The position numbers were made by a program, and so were the translations under genes. A stretch of DNA of 64,000 bases, from the NCBI GenBank assembly GCA_014799805.1, contig JAAVHJ010000010.1:110652-174651 (forward strand). Direction: 5' to 3'. Below, one piece after another: positions 50,500-59,248 of this stretch (positions are counted from its first letter, which is position 1; each line of letters opens with the position of its first letter). The notes below the pieces were generated by a model. The model was not told where the DNA came from and made no database searches. It was given only the letters and a program-made list of their open reading frames with translations. The stretch is from Ruminococcus sp. Its GTDB lineage: Bacteria > Bacillota > Clostridia > Oscillospirales > Ruminococcaceae.

Positions 50500-50905
50500 A
50501 TTTCTAAAAGCCTACTGGCTTGAATATCTGAAAAAAGGCTGTTGCAAAACGGTCTTTTCGTGTTGTCTAAATTTAATTAAAAACAAAGAAAATTATCACA
50601 ATAGAAAATTCTATCATTAATTTTTGTATAGAATTTTACATTATGATAATTTTTTTATATTTTTAGCTAATCTAAAATTTAGATTAGTACTAGTATAAAA
50701 ATTAGACTAATTTTTTTCTGCACATATTATAATATATATTTTCAGAATATTTTTCAGAGTGTTGTAACAACAACAACAACAATTGCAATTACAAAATCAT
50801 TGATATTATCTATGAAAGCACAGCAATATATTACTAAACTTGATTTTGATATTAGTATTAAGCAAATTAAAAAAAATTCTCCCTATGATATACAGGGAGA
50901 ATCTT
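50500..50905. other. Structured non-coding stretch behind the rep-like gene
   Basis: About 400 bp hold no credible gene. A two-tier hairpin (AAAATTATCA 50589-50598 with TGATAATTTT 50644-50653; inner AAAATTCTAT 50605-50614 with ATAGAATTTT 50628-50637) ends in T7 and is the probable rep-like terminator. A 21-bp palindrome with 10-bp arms CTAATCTAAA/TTTAGATTAG follows at 50667-50687. Next come ATTAGACTAAT and a short CAA microsatellite near 50768. A 44-codon ORF from 50812 overlaps the opposite terminator and is not supported. Confidence 0.6.
50868..50903 (-). terminator. Terminator of the DUF896 gene
   Basis: On the minus strand GATTCTCCCT and AGGGAGAAT pair and run into a T8 tract, a few bases past the stop. 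Confidence 0.85.
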
Positions 50906-51103
50906 TCATTTGCCTAATTTGCGTTTATTGCCATGTTCATCCATAATATAAGTATTTTCTAACTGACTCGTTAAATTATTTCTAAATTCTTGACGATACT
51001 GGTTTCTGAGTAACTCTTGTTCGGCTTGTTCTTCTTGCGTTAAGCCAATTGTTTTAGATTTTCGTGCCAGTTCATTAATACGCTGGATTAATTCTGATTG
51101 CAT
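50906..51103 (-). CDS. DUF896 (YnzC/YneJ-like, UPF0291) small protein
   Basis: The 65-residue helical-hairpin protein opens 'ELIQRINELARKSKTIGLTQEEQAEQELLRNQYRQEFRNNL' and ends 'NTYIMDEHGNKRKL', which is the whole UPF0291/DUF896 family. In Bacillus yneJ-type genes are linked to the SOS operon yneA-yneB-ynzC, but the function is unknown. GAAAGGAA precedes the ATG. It is a single gene between terminators. Confidence 0.9.
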   Translation of the reverse strand: MQSELIQRINELARKSKTIGLTQEEQAEQELLRNQYRQEFRNNLTSQLENTYIMDEHGNKRKLGK

Positions 51104-51126
51104 GATATGATAATTCCTTTCTGAAA

Positions 51127-51154
51127 AAAATCACGATGTCATAGCATGACATCG
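51127..51154 (-). terminator. Terminator downstream of deoD
   Basis: On the minus strand CGATGTCAT and ATGACATCG pair perfectly around 3 nt, then TGATTTTTTT. It lies 146 nt after the deoD stop; the intervening AT-rich stretch holds no gene. Confidence 0.75.
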
Positions 51155-51299
51155 CATGAAAAACAGGTGCAAAACAAATTATTTCAAAAATAATTTATAA
51201 TGGGGGAATCCTCAAAAAATGAAAATCTTTGATTATTTCTATTATACTACTGGAATTTGAAAAAATACTTAATACACTATGAATTTTTTGAAAATTTTT

Positions 51300-52007
51300 T
51301 TATAATTTTTTAACAGTTTCCAGTGCAAGTTTCATCATATCTGTAAAACCTGTCTGGCGTTCTTCTGCACTCGTGAATTCATGTTTTAACGGACAATCTG
51401 AAACAGTACAAATACAAAGTGCTTCTTTGCCTGCTCGCATTGCATTCATGTATAATGCACCAGATTCCATTTCAATTCCCAGTACATGCATTTTTGTCCA
51501 TTGTTCCAAAGAGTTTGAATCATCATAAAACATATCACTTGAAAATAAATTGCCTACATGTACAGGTAAATTTAATTCTTGTGCTGTATCAAAAGCAGAT
51601 TTCAATAATTTAAAACTGGCAATTGGGGAATAAATTCCCTGCAATTGATACTGCATTGCAAAATTAGAATTCGTACAAGAAGCCTGTCCTAAAATAATAT
51701 CTCTAAGTTTTACTTCTGGTGCAATGCCTCCAGCTGTGCCAATGCGTATAATGCTTTGCACATCAAAAAAATGATATAACTCATAAGAATAAATTCCGAT
51801 AGACGGCTGACCCATGCCACTGCCTTGTACAGAAACTGGTATCCCCTGATAAGTTCCAGTATAGCCTAACATACCCCGAATTTTGTTTACACACTGAACA
51901 TTTTCTAAATAATTTTCTGCAATAAATTTTGCCCGCAAAGGGTCCCCTGGCATAAGCACAACTGGTGCATAATCGCCTTTTTCGCCTTGTAAATGTGGTG
52001 TTGCCAT
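51300..52007 (-). CDS. deoD: Purine-nucleoside phosphorylase DeoD
   Basis: The 235-residue trimeric/hexameric-type nucleoside phosphorylase cleaves purine (deoxy)ribonucleosides with phosphate for base salvage. Family motifs are 'TPHLQGEKGDYAPVVLMPGDPLRAKFIAE', 'GSGMGQPSIGIYSYEL', 'IIRIGTAGGIAPEVKLRDII', 'GIEMESGALYMNA' and the catalytic-Asp region 'CTVSDCPL', where DeoD usually has SD. AGAAAGGA lies before the ATG. The flippase gene ends 34 nt upstream, so co-transcription is possible. Confidence 0.95.
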   Translation of the reverse strand: MATPHLQGEKGDYAPVVLMPGDPLRAKFIAENYLENVQCVNKIRGMLGYTGTYQGIPVSVQGSGMGQPSIGIYSYELYHFFDVQSIIRIGTAGGIAPEVKLRDIILGQASCTNSNFAMQYQLQGIYSPIASFKLLKSAFDTAQELNLPVHVGNLFSSDMFYDDSNSLEQWTKMHVLGIEMESGALYMNAMRAGKEALCICTVSDCPLKHEFTSAEERQTGFTDMMKLALETVKKL

Positions 52008-52040
52008 AATAACTAAAATCCTTTCTGATTTAAAATTTAA

Positions 52041-53468
52041 TTATCCCCGTTTCAGCAATTTTTTCACTGTTTGCAAAATCGCACTGGAATTAAATACCAC
52101 CATGAAAATTAAGCAAAATACTTGCACAGGAATTAAACATTTGGGTTCTTTAATTGCCATAATACACATGAAAAATAATACTAGCAAATTACAAGCAAAT
52201 CTTCCATGATAGACTTTGAAATAAATAATTTTTCTGGTATCTATAATTCTGACAACATAGCAAACAAAATAACTCATAAACGTTGCAATAACAGCTCCCT
52301 GCACACCCCATTGATAAATTAAAATTACATTTAATATTAAATTAGTAATCGCTGCAATTAAACTCGTCCAGAAACTATGAGAAGTTTTCTGTGTTGCCGT
52401 ATAAATACTGCTTAAAAACTGGTTTAAACTCATCATGAGAACACCAACAATTAAAATTGGCGTAAATTGATAAGCTCTGGCATAAGCAGGGTCTGTACTG
52501 GAATCAATTAACATGTTAGATAAAGGCTTTACTAATGCAACCATGAATGACGCACCCAGAAACATAATAGACTGATAAGCCGAAAAAATGCGATAATAAA
52601 ATATACTTCTGTCATTGCTGTTATTTTCTGTAATGGCTGACATATTCCAAGCCTGAAAAAAAATAGTTGATACCATAGAAATTAAATTCGGAACTTTAGA
52701 AGAAGCATCATAAACACCAGCGGCGACATCTCCGACATCTGGACTAACTGAAAAATTAACCATATAACGCACAAATAATCTATCAGAAAATCCTGTAATA
52801 ATCCATAATACAGCCGTTGGAATCATAGGAATTGAAAATCTTAGCATAATTTTTGTAATTTCATAATTATAATACCGCAAATCAAAAAATTTTCCTAAAC
52901 TGGCAACTATCCATAAAAACATACCAGAACAAAAATCTGATAACATAACTGCCATCATAAAGCCTGTTACGCCTAAATGCAATACAGAAATAAATATGAC
53001 ATTAAAGATAAATAACGACAAAGTCGCCAGAATACCATCTAATGCAAATAATCTGACGAGTCCTCTTGCACGGACAAACTGAGAATTTAACTGCCGAAAT
53101 GATGACGCAAGAATATATAATAATAACAACGGCACATAGCCTTTCGCATACGGCAATAAATATAATAACGGCGAAAATAATAACATAATCATAATACCAA
53201 TTAATTCTGTCACACATGCCGAAGTAAAAACTTCTTTATTATTATATTCTCTGTCAAGTCCATATCGGATAACTGCTTCTGCAATGGAAAAAGTCGCAAT
53301 TGGAATGATAAAATTTGCAGTCTGTTCTAATAACGACTTTGTGCTGTTATCTGCCGAAGAAATATTAGCCGTATATAATCTGGTTAATAATAATAATAAT
53401 ATTTTTGACCCAAAAGAACCAATTGCAAATACCAGCGTATTGGAAGCAAGTTTTTTATATTTATTCAA
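52041..53468 (-). CDS. Polysaccharide flippase (MOP/Wzx-like)
   Basis: The 475-residue protein has 12-14 membrane helices. The opening 'NKYKKLASNTLVFAIGSFGSKILLLLLTRLYT' and the internal 'RYGLDREYNNKEVFTSACVTELIG' are typical of oligosaccharide flippases of the MATE/MOP superfamily. It probably moves lipid-linked glycan across the membrane and would serve the glycan operon at 57-64 kb, although sipL-spoIVA lies between. I choose the TTG at 53468, because AGAGGGG is then 10 nt away; the track TTG at 53477 sits directly on the ribosome binding site. Confidence 0.88.
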   Translation of the reverse strand: MNKYKKLASNTLVFAIGSFGSKILLLLLTRLYTANISSADNSTKSLLEQTANFIIPIATFSIAEAVIRYGLDREYNNKEVFTSACVTELIGIMIMLLFSPLLYLLPYAKGYVPLLLLYILASSFRQLNSQFVRARGLVRLFALDGILATLSLFIFNVIFISVLHLGVTGFMMAVMLSDFCSGMFLWIVASLGKFFDLRYYNYEITKIMLRFSIPMIPTAVLWIITGFSDRLFVRYMVNFSVSPDVGDVAAGVYDASSKVPNLISMVSTIFFQAWNMSAITENNSNDRSIFYYRIFSAYQSIMFLGASFMVALVKPLSNMLIDSSTDPAYARAYQFTPILIVGVLMMSLNQFLSSIYTATQKTSHSFWTSLIAAITNLILNVILIYQWGVQGAVIATFMSYFVCYVVRIIDTRKIIYFKVYHGRFACNLLVLFFMCIMAIKEPKCLIPVQVFCLIFMVVFNSSAILQTVKKLLKRG

Positions 53469-53626
53469 GTTGAACAAACCCCTCTTTCTTTGAAATACAG
53501 GATAATAGTTATATTATATCAGAATTTTTGAAAAAAGGCAAGTGTTTCCTGAAAAAGCATTTTTTTTAATTATCAATTTTATATATTTTTATAAATTCAA
53601 ATTTATGCAAACTGACAAATTTGAAA

Positions 53627-53659
53627 CAAAAAGCACAGTGATTCACAAATCACCGTGCT
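53627..53659 (-). terminator. Terminator of sipL-spoIVA
   Basis: On the minus strand AGCACGGTGATT and AATCACTGTGCT pair with one mismatch around 4 nt and run into TTTTTG. Confidence 0.82.
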
Positions 53660-53674
53660 GAAATTTTTCATTTT

Positions 53675-55147
53675 TTACAAAATAAAGCAAATTAATCCAG
53701 AACAGCCTTCGTTAATCACTCGTTCCAAAGTTTCCTGTAATTTCATACGTGCTTCTACAGGCATTTTAAATAATTTATTATGCAAGCCCTCGTTCACAAG
53801 CTCATGCAAAGACTTCCCAAAAATATTAGAACTCCAGATTTTCGTTGGATTTTCTTCAAATCCCTGTAATAAATACATAATTAATTCTTCACTCTGTTTT
53901 TCAGAGCCAACAATTGGACTAACTGTAGTATTAATACCTGCTCGCATCATGTGAATAGACGGTGCAGAGGCTTTTAAACGCACGCCATATTTACCGCCTT
54001 GTTTAATAATTTCTGGTTCTTCCAGACTTAATTCTTCGAGAGTTGGCATAACAATGCCATAACCAGTTGCTTCAACTTCTTTTAGAGCGGGTTCTAATCT
54101 GGCATAAGCTTTTCTGACTTCGCATAATTCCCGTAAAATTTCAAGCAAATTACTTTCATCACGGATTTCTAATCCAGTAGATTCGCTTAAAATATTAAAA
54201 AATAATGCATGATGTAATGTTACTGCAATTGTCACAGCACCACTGCCTAAATCAATTTCAGATGCATTCGCATGCATGACATACTGACAATCACAAATTG
54301 GCTTTGCTAGTTTGGTCGCATCTTTGACAGTAATTAAATCTTGTGCAGATTGTCTGATAACAGAAAACACTTCTTGTTTCACAGGGTGCCCTTTTTCCAG
54401 CATGGAAATCCAACTTGGCATAGCAAAATTAACTTCCCTGATTGGAAACGCATATAATAAAGCCGTCAGAATTTTTTTAATATCTGATTCTTGTAACTGA
54501 ATACAGCTGACTGGCAATACCGTTGTATGATAATTTTCCTGCATTTGTAAAGCAAGTGCTTTTGCTTCTTCTGCATCTGGGTCAACGCAGTTTAATAATA
54601 CAACAAATGGCTTGCCTAATTCCTGTAATTCATGAATCACACGTTCTTCGCATTCGGCATATTCTTCTCTGGGAATATCTGAAATACTGCCATCTGTTGT
54701 GACAACCAATCCGATAGTCGCATGTTCTGTGATTACTTTTTGCGTACCGATTTCAGCAGCCATATTAAACGGAATTTCTTCATCAAACCACGGTGTCATG
54801 ACCATACGGGGCATTTCGTTTTCAATATATCCTAGAGAGCTAGGCACAATATAGCCCACGCAGTCAATCATTCTGGTTCTGAATTTTGCACCATCTTCTA
54901 AGCAAACTGGCACAGCTTCTTCAGGAATAAATTTCGGCTCTGTTGTCATAATTGTTTTTCCTGCGGCAGACTGGGGCAATTCATCAACAGCACGTTCTTT
55001 TTTATAATCACTTTCAATATTAGGAATGACAAGCGTTTCCATAAAACGCTTAATCAATGTAGACTTACCAGTACGTACAGGACCTACGACACCAATATAA
55101 ATATCTCCTCCTGTACGCTGGGCAATATCACTATAAATATCTTTCAT
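53675..55147 (-). CDS. spoIVA: Stage IV sporulation protein A
   Basis: The 490-residue cytoskeletal ATPase polymerises on the forespore surface as base of the spore coat. The N-terminal GTPase-like domain has the P-loop 'GVVGPVRTGKSTLIKRFMETLVIPNI', then 'PQSAAGKTIMTTEPKFIPEEAV', 'MIDCVGYIVPSSLGY' and 'GKPFVVLLNCVDP'. The C-terminus ends 'GCSGLICFIL', the membrane-targeting region needed for localisation. Length equals that of Bacillus SpoIVA (492). The ATG at 55147 follows AGAGG. It lies downstream of sipL and is probably transcribed with it from a sigma-E promoter. Confidence 0.96.
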   Translation of the reverse strand: MKDIYSDIAQRTGGDIYIGVVGPVRTGKSTLIKRFMETLVIPNIESDYKKERAVDELPQSAAGKTIMTTEPKFIPEEAVPVCLEDGAKFRTRMIDCVGYIVPSSLGYIENEMPRMVMTPWFDEEIPFNMAAEIGTQKVITEHATIGLVVTTDGSISDIPREEYAECEERVIHELQELGKPFVVLLNCVDPDAEEAKALALQMQENYHTTVLPVSCIQLQESDIKKILTALLYAFPIREVNFAMPSWISMLEKGHPVKQEVFSVIRQSAQDLITVKDATKLAKPICDCQYVMHANASEIDLGSGAVTIAVTLHHALFFNILSESTGLEIRDESNLLEILRELCEVRKAYARLEPALKEVEATGYGIVMPTLEELSLEEPEIIKQGGKYGVRLKASAPSIHMMRAGINTTVSPIVGSEKQSEELIMYLLQGFEENPTKIWSSNIFGKSLHELVNEGLHNKLFKMPVEARMKLQETLERVINEGCSGLICFIL

Positions 55148-55158
55148 GAAAAAACCTC

Positions 55159-56697
55159 TCAATTTGTAATCGGAATTAATAACATGCTATTTTCTGGCAA
55201 ATATTCCTGTGTTAAATCATTTTCTTCCATAATGGCTTCTACGCTAGTATGACAGCGTTTCGCAATTTCCCAAACACTTTCTTTTGCTCTGCCAAAATAT
55301 AATTTCAATGCAAAATTTTTATTATGCTCTAAATCTTCCTGTATTTCAATATCAGATAATACTTCTGTTTCTGTGCAATGTGTCACAGTTCCTTCCATGC
55401 GTAATTCTGTTTTTAACACAACTTCAGAAGCACCTGACAACGTGTAAGAACAATTTTCTGCAAAAGCTTTTACTTGTAACATATCCTGTGCGCCTAATCC
55501 CTGTACTGCAAATTTATGCTCAAAACTTTCTTCTTTTTCTAATAATCTTGGCATACCAGTACTTTCCCGCACCAGAACAAAACAGCTTAACATGCCGTTA
55601 ATACAAATTTCAGTATTTTCAATACTTGTTGTTAAATTTTTAATTTCACACCACGCATCATAAACGCAATCTAATTCTCCATCTGTGCAATTTAGCTTTG
55701 TATTGCACACTAACATTTCAGAAAAATTCACAGGAATGCCACTTGTGATTAATTTTGTTTTTTTAATCACACTGGGGTGTTCTGTTGAAAATGCATCACA
55801 AACAAGTGATTCCGTTGCAATTCTTAATACAATACAAGATAATCTTAATTCTGCTTCACAACGTAGTACTCTAATATCGCCATTTTCATCTGTAACAGGC
55901 TTTAAATCACAGGACGCAACAGAGCATAATACTTGACAATTATCCTGTTCTTCTACGCCCTCCAATTCTATCATTTGGCTATACGGAATGCGAAAACTCA
56001 TAGATTCTAAACCGCTGTCGCCGTCTTTTTCACAGGCATATAAAATCTGAATCTGTAAATTTCCCTGTGCTAATAAATTTCCAGAAACAAGTTTATGACT
56101 TTGTTCCACAGGCTGTGCCTCACAGCGTACAACATGTAATAACGCTGGCTTAGAATTGCCTAATTCTAATTCTTCTGCCAAAACAATATGATTCATTGTA
56201 TTCGTTCTTTTTGCCTGATATTGCAAAGGCTTTTTCTGTAACTGCATATTTTTTCCAAATACATCACATAAAGCCTCCTGTTGTTTCATGGCAATGCTTT
56301 TAATTCCAATTGTAATTGCACCACGAACATCTAATCTTCTTCGGCTAATCGCACGGCAATTGACATAATCCGTCACAGGTAAAATTTCTGTCATAATATT
56401 TTCACCTGCGGGTAATTCTGCCGTTCTGGAAAAATGCAAATTCTGTGTCACACACTGCAACACATGGCTATTTTCACTGCAATATAAAATTCTGATTTCT
56501 GCCAGTAATTCATAAGACAATCTGTTTTCGCTGATAGATTCATTTACAATACTTGGTTTAATAAAACATTTAATTAATTTACACACGTCTGGATAATAAT
56601 CAGGCAGTACATAATCTAATTCAACGCCTTGTTCCTGCATTGTATTTCCCGCAGTTTCATTTGCTGAAATCACAGCTTTATTCATTCTTAACTCCAT
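55159..56697 (-). CDS. sipL: SpoIVA-interacting protein SipL (DUF3794 + LysM)
   Basis: The 512-residue protein carries DUF3794-type beta-rich units over most of its length ('GVELDYVLPDYYPDVCKLIKCFI', 'RRRLDVRGAITIGIKSI', 'GNLLAQGNLQIQILY', 'GMLSCFVLVRE'). It ends in a LysM domain, 'ESVWEIAKRCHTSVEAIMEENDLTQEYLPENSMLLIPI'. This architecture and size, next to spoIVA, identify SipL of Clostridioides difficile, whose LysM domain binds SpoIVA during coat assembly. I take the ATG at 56697; AGGAGG is 12 nt upstream and inside the track's extra residues. A sigma-E-like promoter precedes it. Confidence 0.88.
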   Translation of the reverse strand: MELRMNKAVISANETAGNTMQEQGVELDYVLPDYYPDVCKLIKCFIKPSIVNESISENRLSYELLAEIRILYCSENSHVLQCVTQNLHFSRTAELPAGENIMTEILPVTDYVNCRAISRRRLDVRGAITIGIKSIAMKQQEALCDVFGKNMQLQKKPLQYQAKRTNTMNHIVLAEELELGNSKPALLHVVRCEAQPVEQSHKLVSGNLLAQGNLQIQILYACEKDGDSGLESMSFRIPYSQMIELEGVEEQDNCQVLCSVASCDLKPVTDENGDIRVLRCEAELRLSCIVLRIATESLVCDAFSTEHPSVIKKTKLITSGIPVNFSEMLVCNTKLNCTDGELDCVYDAWCEIKNLTTSIENTEICINGMLSCFVLVRESTGMPRLLEKEESFEHKFAVQGLGAQDMLQVKAFAENCSYTLSGASEVVLKTELRMEGTVTHCTETEVLSDIEIQEDLEHNKNFALKLYFGRAKESVWEIAKRCHTSVEAIMEENDLTQEYLPENSMLLIPITN

Positions 56698-56733
56698 GAA
56701 ATCTAAAAACCTCCTTGACTTCACTAGTAATAA

Positions 56734-56763
56734 ATTCTATGCAAAGACTGTCCCAAGTATGCC
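56734..56763 (-). promoter_or_regulatory. Sigma-E-like promoter of sipL-spoIVA
   Basis: On the minus strand GGCATACT (56756-56763), 14 nt and CATAGAAT (56734-56741) fit the mother-cell sigma-E pattern with the same 14-nt spacer as the yabP promoter. The -10 is 36 nt from the sipL start. sipL and spoIVA are sigma-E genes in other spore formers. Confidence 0.62.
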
Positions 56764-56804
56764 AAAAAACAAATTCTCCGCTGTTTTTCAACAACAGAGA
56801 ATTT
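56764..56804 (-). terminator. Terminator of the glycan operon
   Basis: On the minus strand AAATTCTCTGTT pairs with AACAGCGGAGAATTT with a small bulge, then GTTTTTT. It separates the coiled-coil gene from sipL. Confidence 0.72.
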
Positions 56805-56812
56805 AGTTTCCT

Positions 56813-57148
56813 TTAATCTTGTTTTTTAATTAATCTTTCAATGGCATTTGCATTTAATTTTGCAGTTAATTTTAATCTATCCAGTTCTTGTTTTAAATTC
56901 TGGTTATCCTCTTGTTTTAAAATTTCAACTTCCGCTTCAAAGCGACTTAATTTTAAAATAATTTTTACCTGTGTTTCTTTTAATTTTGCAACTTCTGTCT
57001 GTATTTCCTGTATTTGCCGACTGAATAAGCTATTCTGCAATTCTAATACTCTGATTCGTTTCAAAAGTTTTTCATTTAATAGATTTTGTTCTTCGCCGAA
57101 TTTTTCAAGGGCTTGTTCTTGCATTGGCTCATATGTTTTTGCATTCAA
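56813..57148 (-). CDS. Coiled-coil protein of unknown function
   Basis: The 111-residue protein is almost wholly helical with heptad-like Leu/Ile spacing from about residue 20 to 100 ('LLNEKLLKRIRVLELQNSLFSRQIQEIQTEVAKL', 'RFEAEVEILKQEDNQNLKQEL'). No cysteine, signal peptide or membrane segment is present. It is the last gene of the glycan operon, 17 nt after rmd. It may assist or organise the glycosyltransferases, but there is no direct evidence. Confidence 0.65.
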   Translation of the reverse strand: MNAKTYEPMQEQALEKFGEEQNLLNEKLLKRIRVLELQNSLFSRQIQEIQTEVAKLKETQVKIILKLSRFEAEVEILKQEDNQNLKQELDRLKLTAKLNANAIERLIKKQD

Positions 57149-57165
57149 AATTAATCACCTGCTTT

Positions 57166-58122
57166 TTATAAAATTCCGAAATTTCTTCGGTTATGATTTA
57201 ATATAGTTTGTAATGTCTCTCTTAATGAAAATTCTGGTTGCCAACCTGTGTGTGATTTTAATTTGCTAATATCTGCTTCTATCATAGCAATCTCAGCAGG
57301 ACGCATTCTAGCTGGATTTTTTTCTATGATAATAGATTCCTGACTTAATTCTAATAAAATATCTAATAATTCCTGAATTGCAACTGCATGACCACTGCCG
57401 ACATTATAAATTTCACCTGCACAGCCTTTTTGCATTAATAATCGATAAGCCTTTACAATATCACGTACATCAGAAAAATCTCTTTTAGCATTTAAATTCC
57501 CGACTTGTATAACAGGCGGTCTTAATCCTGCTTCAATTTCTGCAATTTGCAAGGCGAAATCAGATGCCACAAAAACTGGTGCCTGTCCTACACCAATATG
57601 ATTAAAAGCCCGAACCATGATAATTTTCATACCATAAGTTTTCGCATAAATACTGCCAATCATAGTTTGACAAGCCTTAGTCACTGCATAAATATTGGCA
57701 GGATTCAATTTTTCCTGTTCGTTGACAGGGCAAGCATTTTCACATAAATAGCCATATTCTTCGCCTGAACCAACTAATAAAATTTTGGGATAATAATTTT
57801 TGATATTTCTGATTGCTTCTAGCAAATGCAAAACGCCTTTAATATTCACATCAATTGTCAATTCAGGATTTTTCCACGAAACCGCAACAGAACTTTGTCC
57901 TGCAAGATGATAAATCTGTTCTGGTCTGTAAATTTCTAATAATTTTTGAATTTCATGCTGATAATTCATATCTAAATCTAATATTTCACAGCCTTTTACC
58001 GCAATATATTCTTTTGACAATTTACAGGCACCAACATGAAGCCCGTTTGTTAATAATTCCTGTACTAAATATTTTCCTACAAATCCACCTGCACCAGTTA
58101 CCAATGCATCCAAATAAAACAC
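57166..58122 (-). CDS. rmd: GDP-4-keto-6-deoxy-mannose reductase (RMD-like)
   Basis: The 318-residue extended short-chain dehydrogenase has the NAD(P) loop 'ALVTGAGGFVGKYLVQEL', 'HLAGQSSVAVSWKNPELTIDVNIKGVLHLLEAI', the catalytic YxxxK in 'NIYAVTKACQTMIG' and 'SDVRDIVKAYRLLMQKG'. The length and the R-x-R-PAE pattern near the end resemble RMD, which reduces the Gmd product to GDP-D-rhamnose. GDP-6-deoxy-talose synthesis is an alternative. It has no GMER (fucose synthase) epimerase signature that I can see. gmd is three genes upstream in the same operon. Confidence 0.82.
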   Translation of the reverse strand: MFYLDALVTGAGGFVGKYLVQELLTNGLHVGACKLSKEYIAVKGCEILDLDMNYQHEIQKLLEIYRPEQIYHLAGQSSVAVSWKNPELTIDVNIKGVLHLLEAIRNIKNYYPKILLVGSGEEYGYLCENACPVNEQEKLNPANIYAVTKACQTMIGSIYAKTYGMKIIMVRAFNHIGVGQAPVFVASDFALQIAEIEAGLRPPVIQVGNLNAKRDFSDVRDIVKAYRLLMQKGCAGEIYNVGSGHAVAIQELLDILLELSQESIIIEKNPARMRPAEIAMIEADISKLKSHTGWQPEFSLRETLQTILNHNRRNFGIL

Positions 58123-58135
58123 CTCACTTTTATAT

Positions 58136-59248
58136 TTAATTATTTTTTAAAATTTTATAAATTTCATGCATTATTTTTTTACTGTCATAAAATTCATAAA
58201 CACGTTTTTTTGCATTTTCGCCATATAATTTTCTTAATTCTGAAGAATCGGCTAATTTCTGAATTGCCTTTGCAAGTGCTTGTATATTTTTAGGTGCAAC
58301 TGTCAAGCCAGTTTGTTCATGAATACTTACAAACGGCACACCTGTTGGCAAACTTGTATTAATTACAGGTTTTCCATAAATCATAGCTTCTTGTTGCACA
58401 ATGCCAAATGCTTCTGAATTTTCCACAGACGGCAGAATAAAAATATCACAATCTGCAAAAGCAGATTTTAAATCATAATCCGACAAATTTCCCAAAAAAT
58501 GCACTGCTGAATTTTTCGCTAAATTTTTTAATTCTGGCTCTAAAACCCCTGTTCCGCATAAAAATAATTCGCAATTCTTCACAGATGCAAATGCTTTGAT
58601 TAAAACATCTACCCCTTTATAATAAACTAATCTGCCAACAAATAATAATTTAATAAAATTTTTATTTTCTAATTTCTCAGTCAGAATTTTTTTTAAATTA
58701 TTAATATTATAATTGGCAATTTCAATTCCATAGGGAATAATTTTGCATTTATTTCTAAATTCAGGCAAAAATTTAGAACTATCAATATGCCCTTGTGTGG
58801 CTGTAATAATCACATCAGCTTTTTTTAAAAATTTTTTTAAAATTGGCTGATAAAATTTCAATAATTTTTTTTGCTTAATCACATCACTATGCCATGCAAT
58901 AACCACTCTGCATTTACAGTTAGATAACAAGCAAGCCAAATCTCCCAACGGAAAAGGCATATGAAATTCAATGACATCAGCCCATTTTGCTAATTTCTGA
59001 AATTTTATAAAAAATTCTATTGAAACAGGACAGGAAAAATAAACACCAAAACTACTGCAACGAATAATTTCTATATGATTGATTTTTTCAAATTTTCCCT
59101 TTCCCCGTTCCTGACAAACTAATACTTTTACCTCTATATCTGGATAATTTGCTAAATAGTTTGCTCTTTGGGCAATCACAGTTTCAATGCCCCCAATATG
59201 AGGCGGATAAAATTTATTGACTTCTAACACATGCAATTTTTGATTCAT
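58136..59248 (-). CDS. Glycosyltransferase family 4 protein (second)
   Basis: The 370-residue GT-B retaining enzyme has the N-terminal acceptor domain starting 'VLEVNKFYPPHIGGIETVIAQRANYLA', and the C-terminal nucleotide-sugar domain with 'KLLFVGRLVYYKGVDVLIKAF' and the E-x7-E motif 'PSVENSEAFGIVQQEAMIYGKPVI'. It probably adds mannose or rhamnose from a GDP donor to the growing lipid-linked glycan. The ATG at 59248 follows AGAGGTG and overlaps the upstream gene's stop (ATGA). The track start is 21 codons too early. Confidence 0.9.
   Translation of the reverse strand: MNQKLHVLEVNKFYPPHIGGIETVIAQRANYLANYPDIEVKVLVCQERGKGKFEKINHIEIIRCSSFGVYFSCPVSIEFFIKFQKLAKWADVIEFHMPFPLGDLACLLSNCKCRVVIAWHSDVIKQKKLLKFYQPILKKFLKKADVIITATQGHIDSSKFLPEFRNKCKIIPYGIEIANYNINNLKKILTEKLENKNFIKLLFVGRLVYYKGVDVLIKAFASVKNCELFLCGTGVLEPELKNLAKNSAVHFLGNLSDYDLKSAFADCDIFILPSVENSEAFGIVQQEAMIYGKPVINTSLPTGVPFVSIHEQTGLTVAPKNIQALAKAIQKLADSSELRKLYGENAKKRVYEFYDSKKIMHEIYKILKNN

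Noticed and set aside
49400-50905. Complete prophage or integrative plasmid
   Set aside because: Only one initiator-like gene is present; no integrase, capsid, relaxase or direct-repeat attachment sites were seen around it.
50812-50945. 44-codon ORF beginning MKAQQYITKLDF
   Set aside because: It has no ribosome binding site and runs through the opposite-strand terminator into the DUF896 gene.
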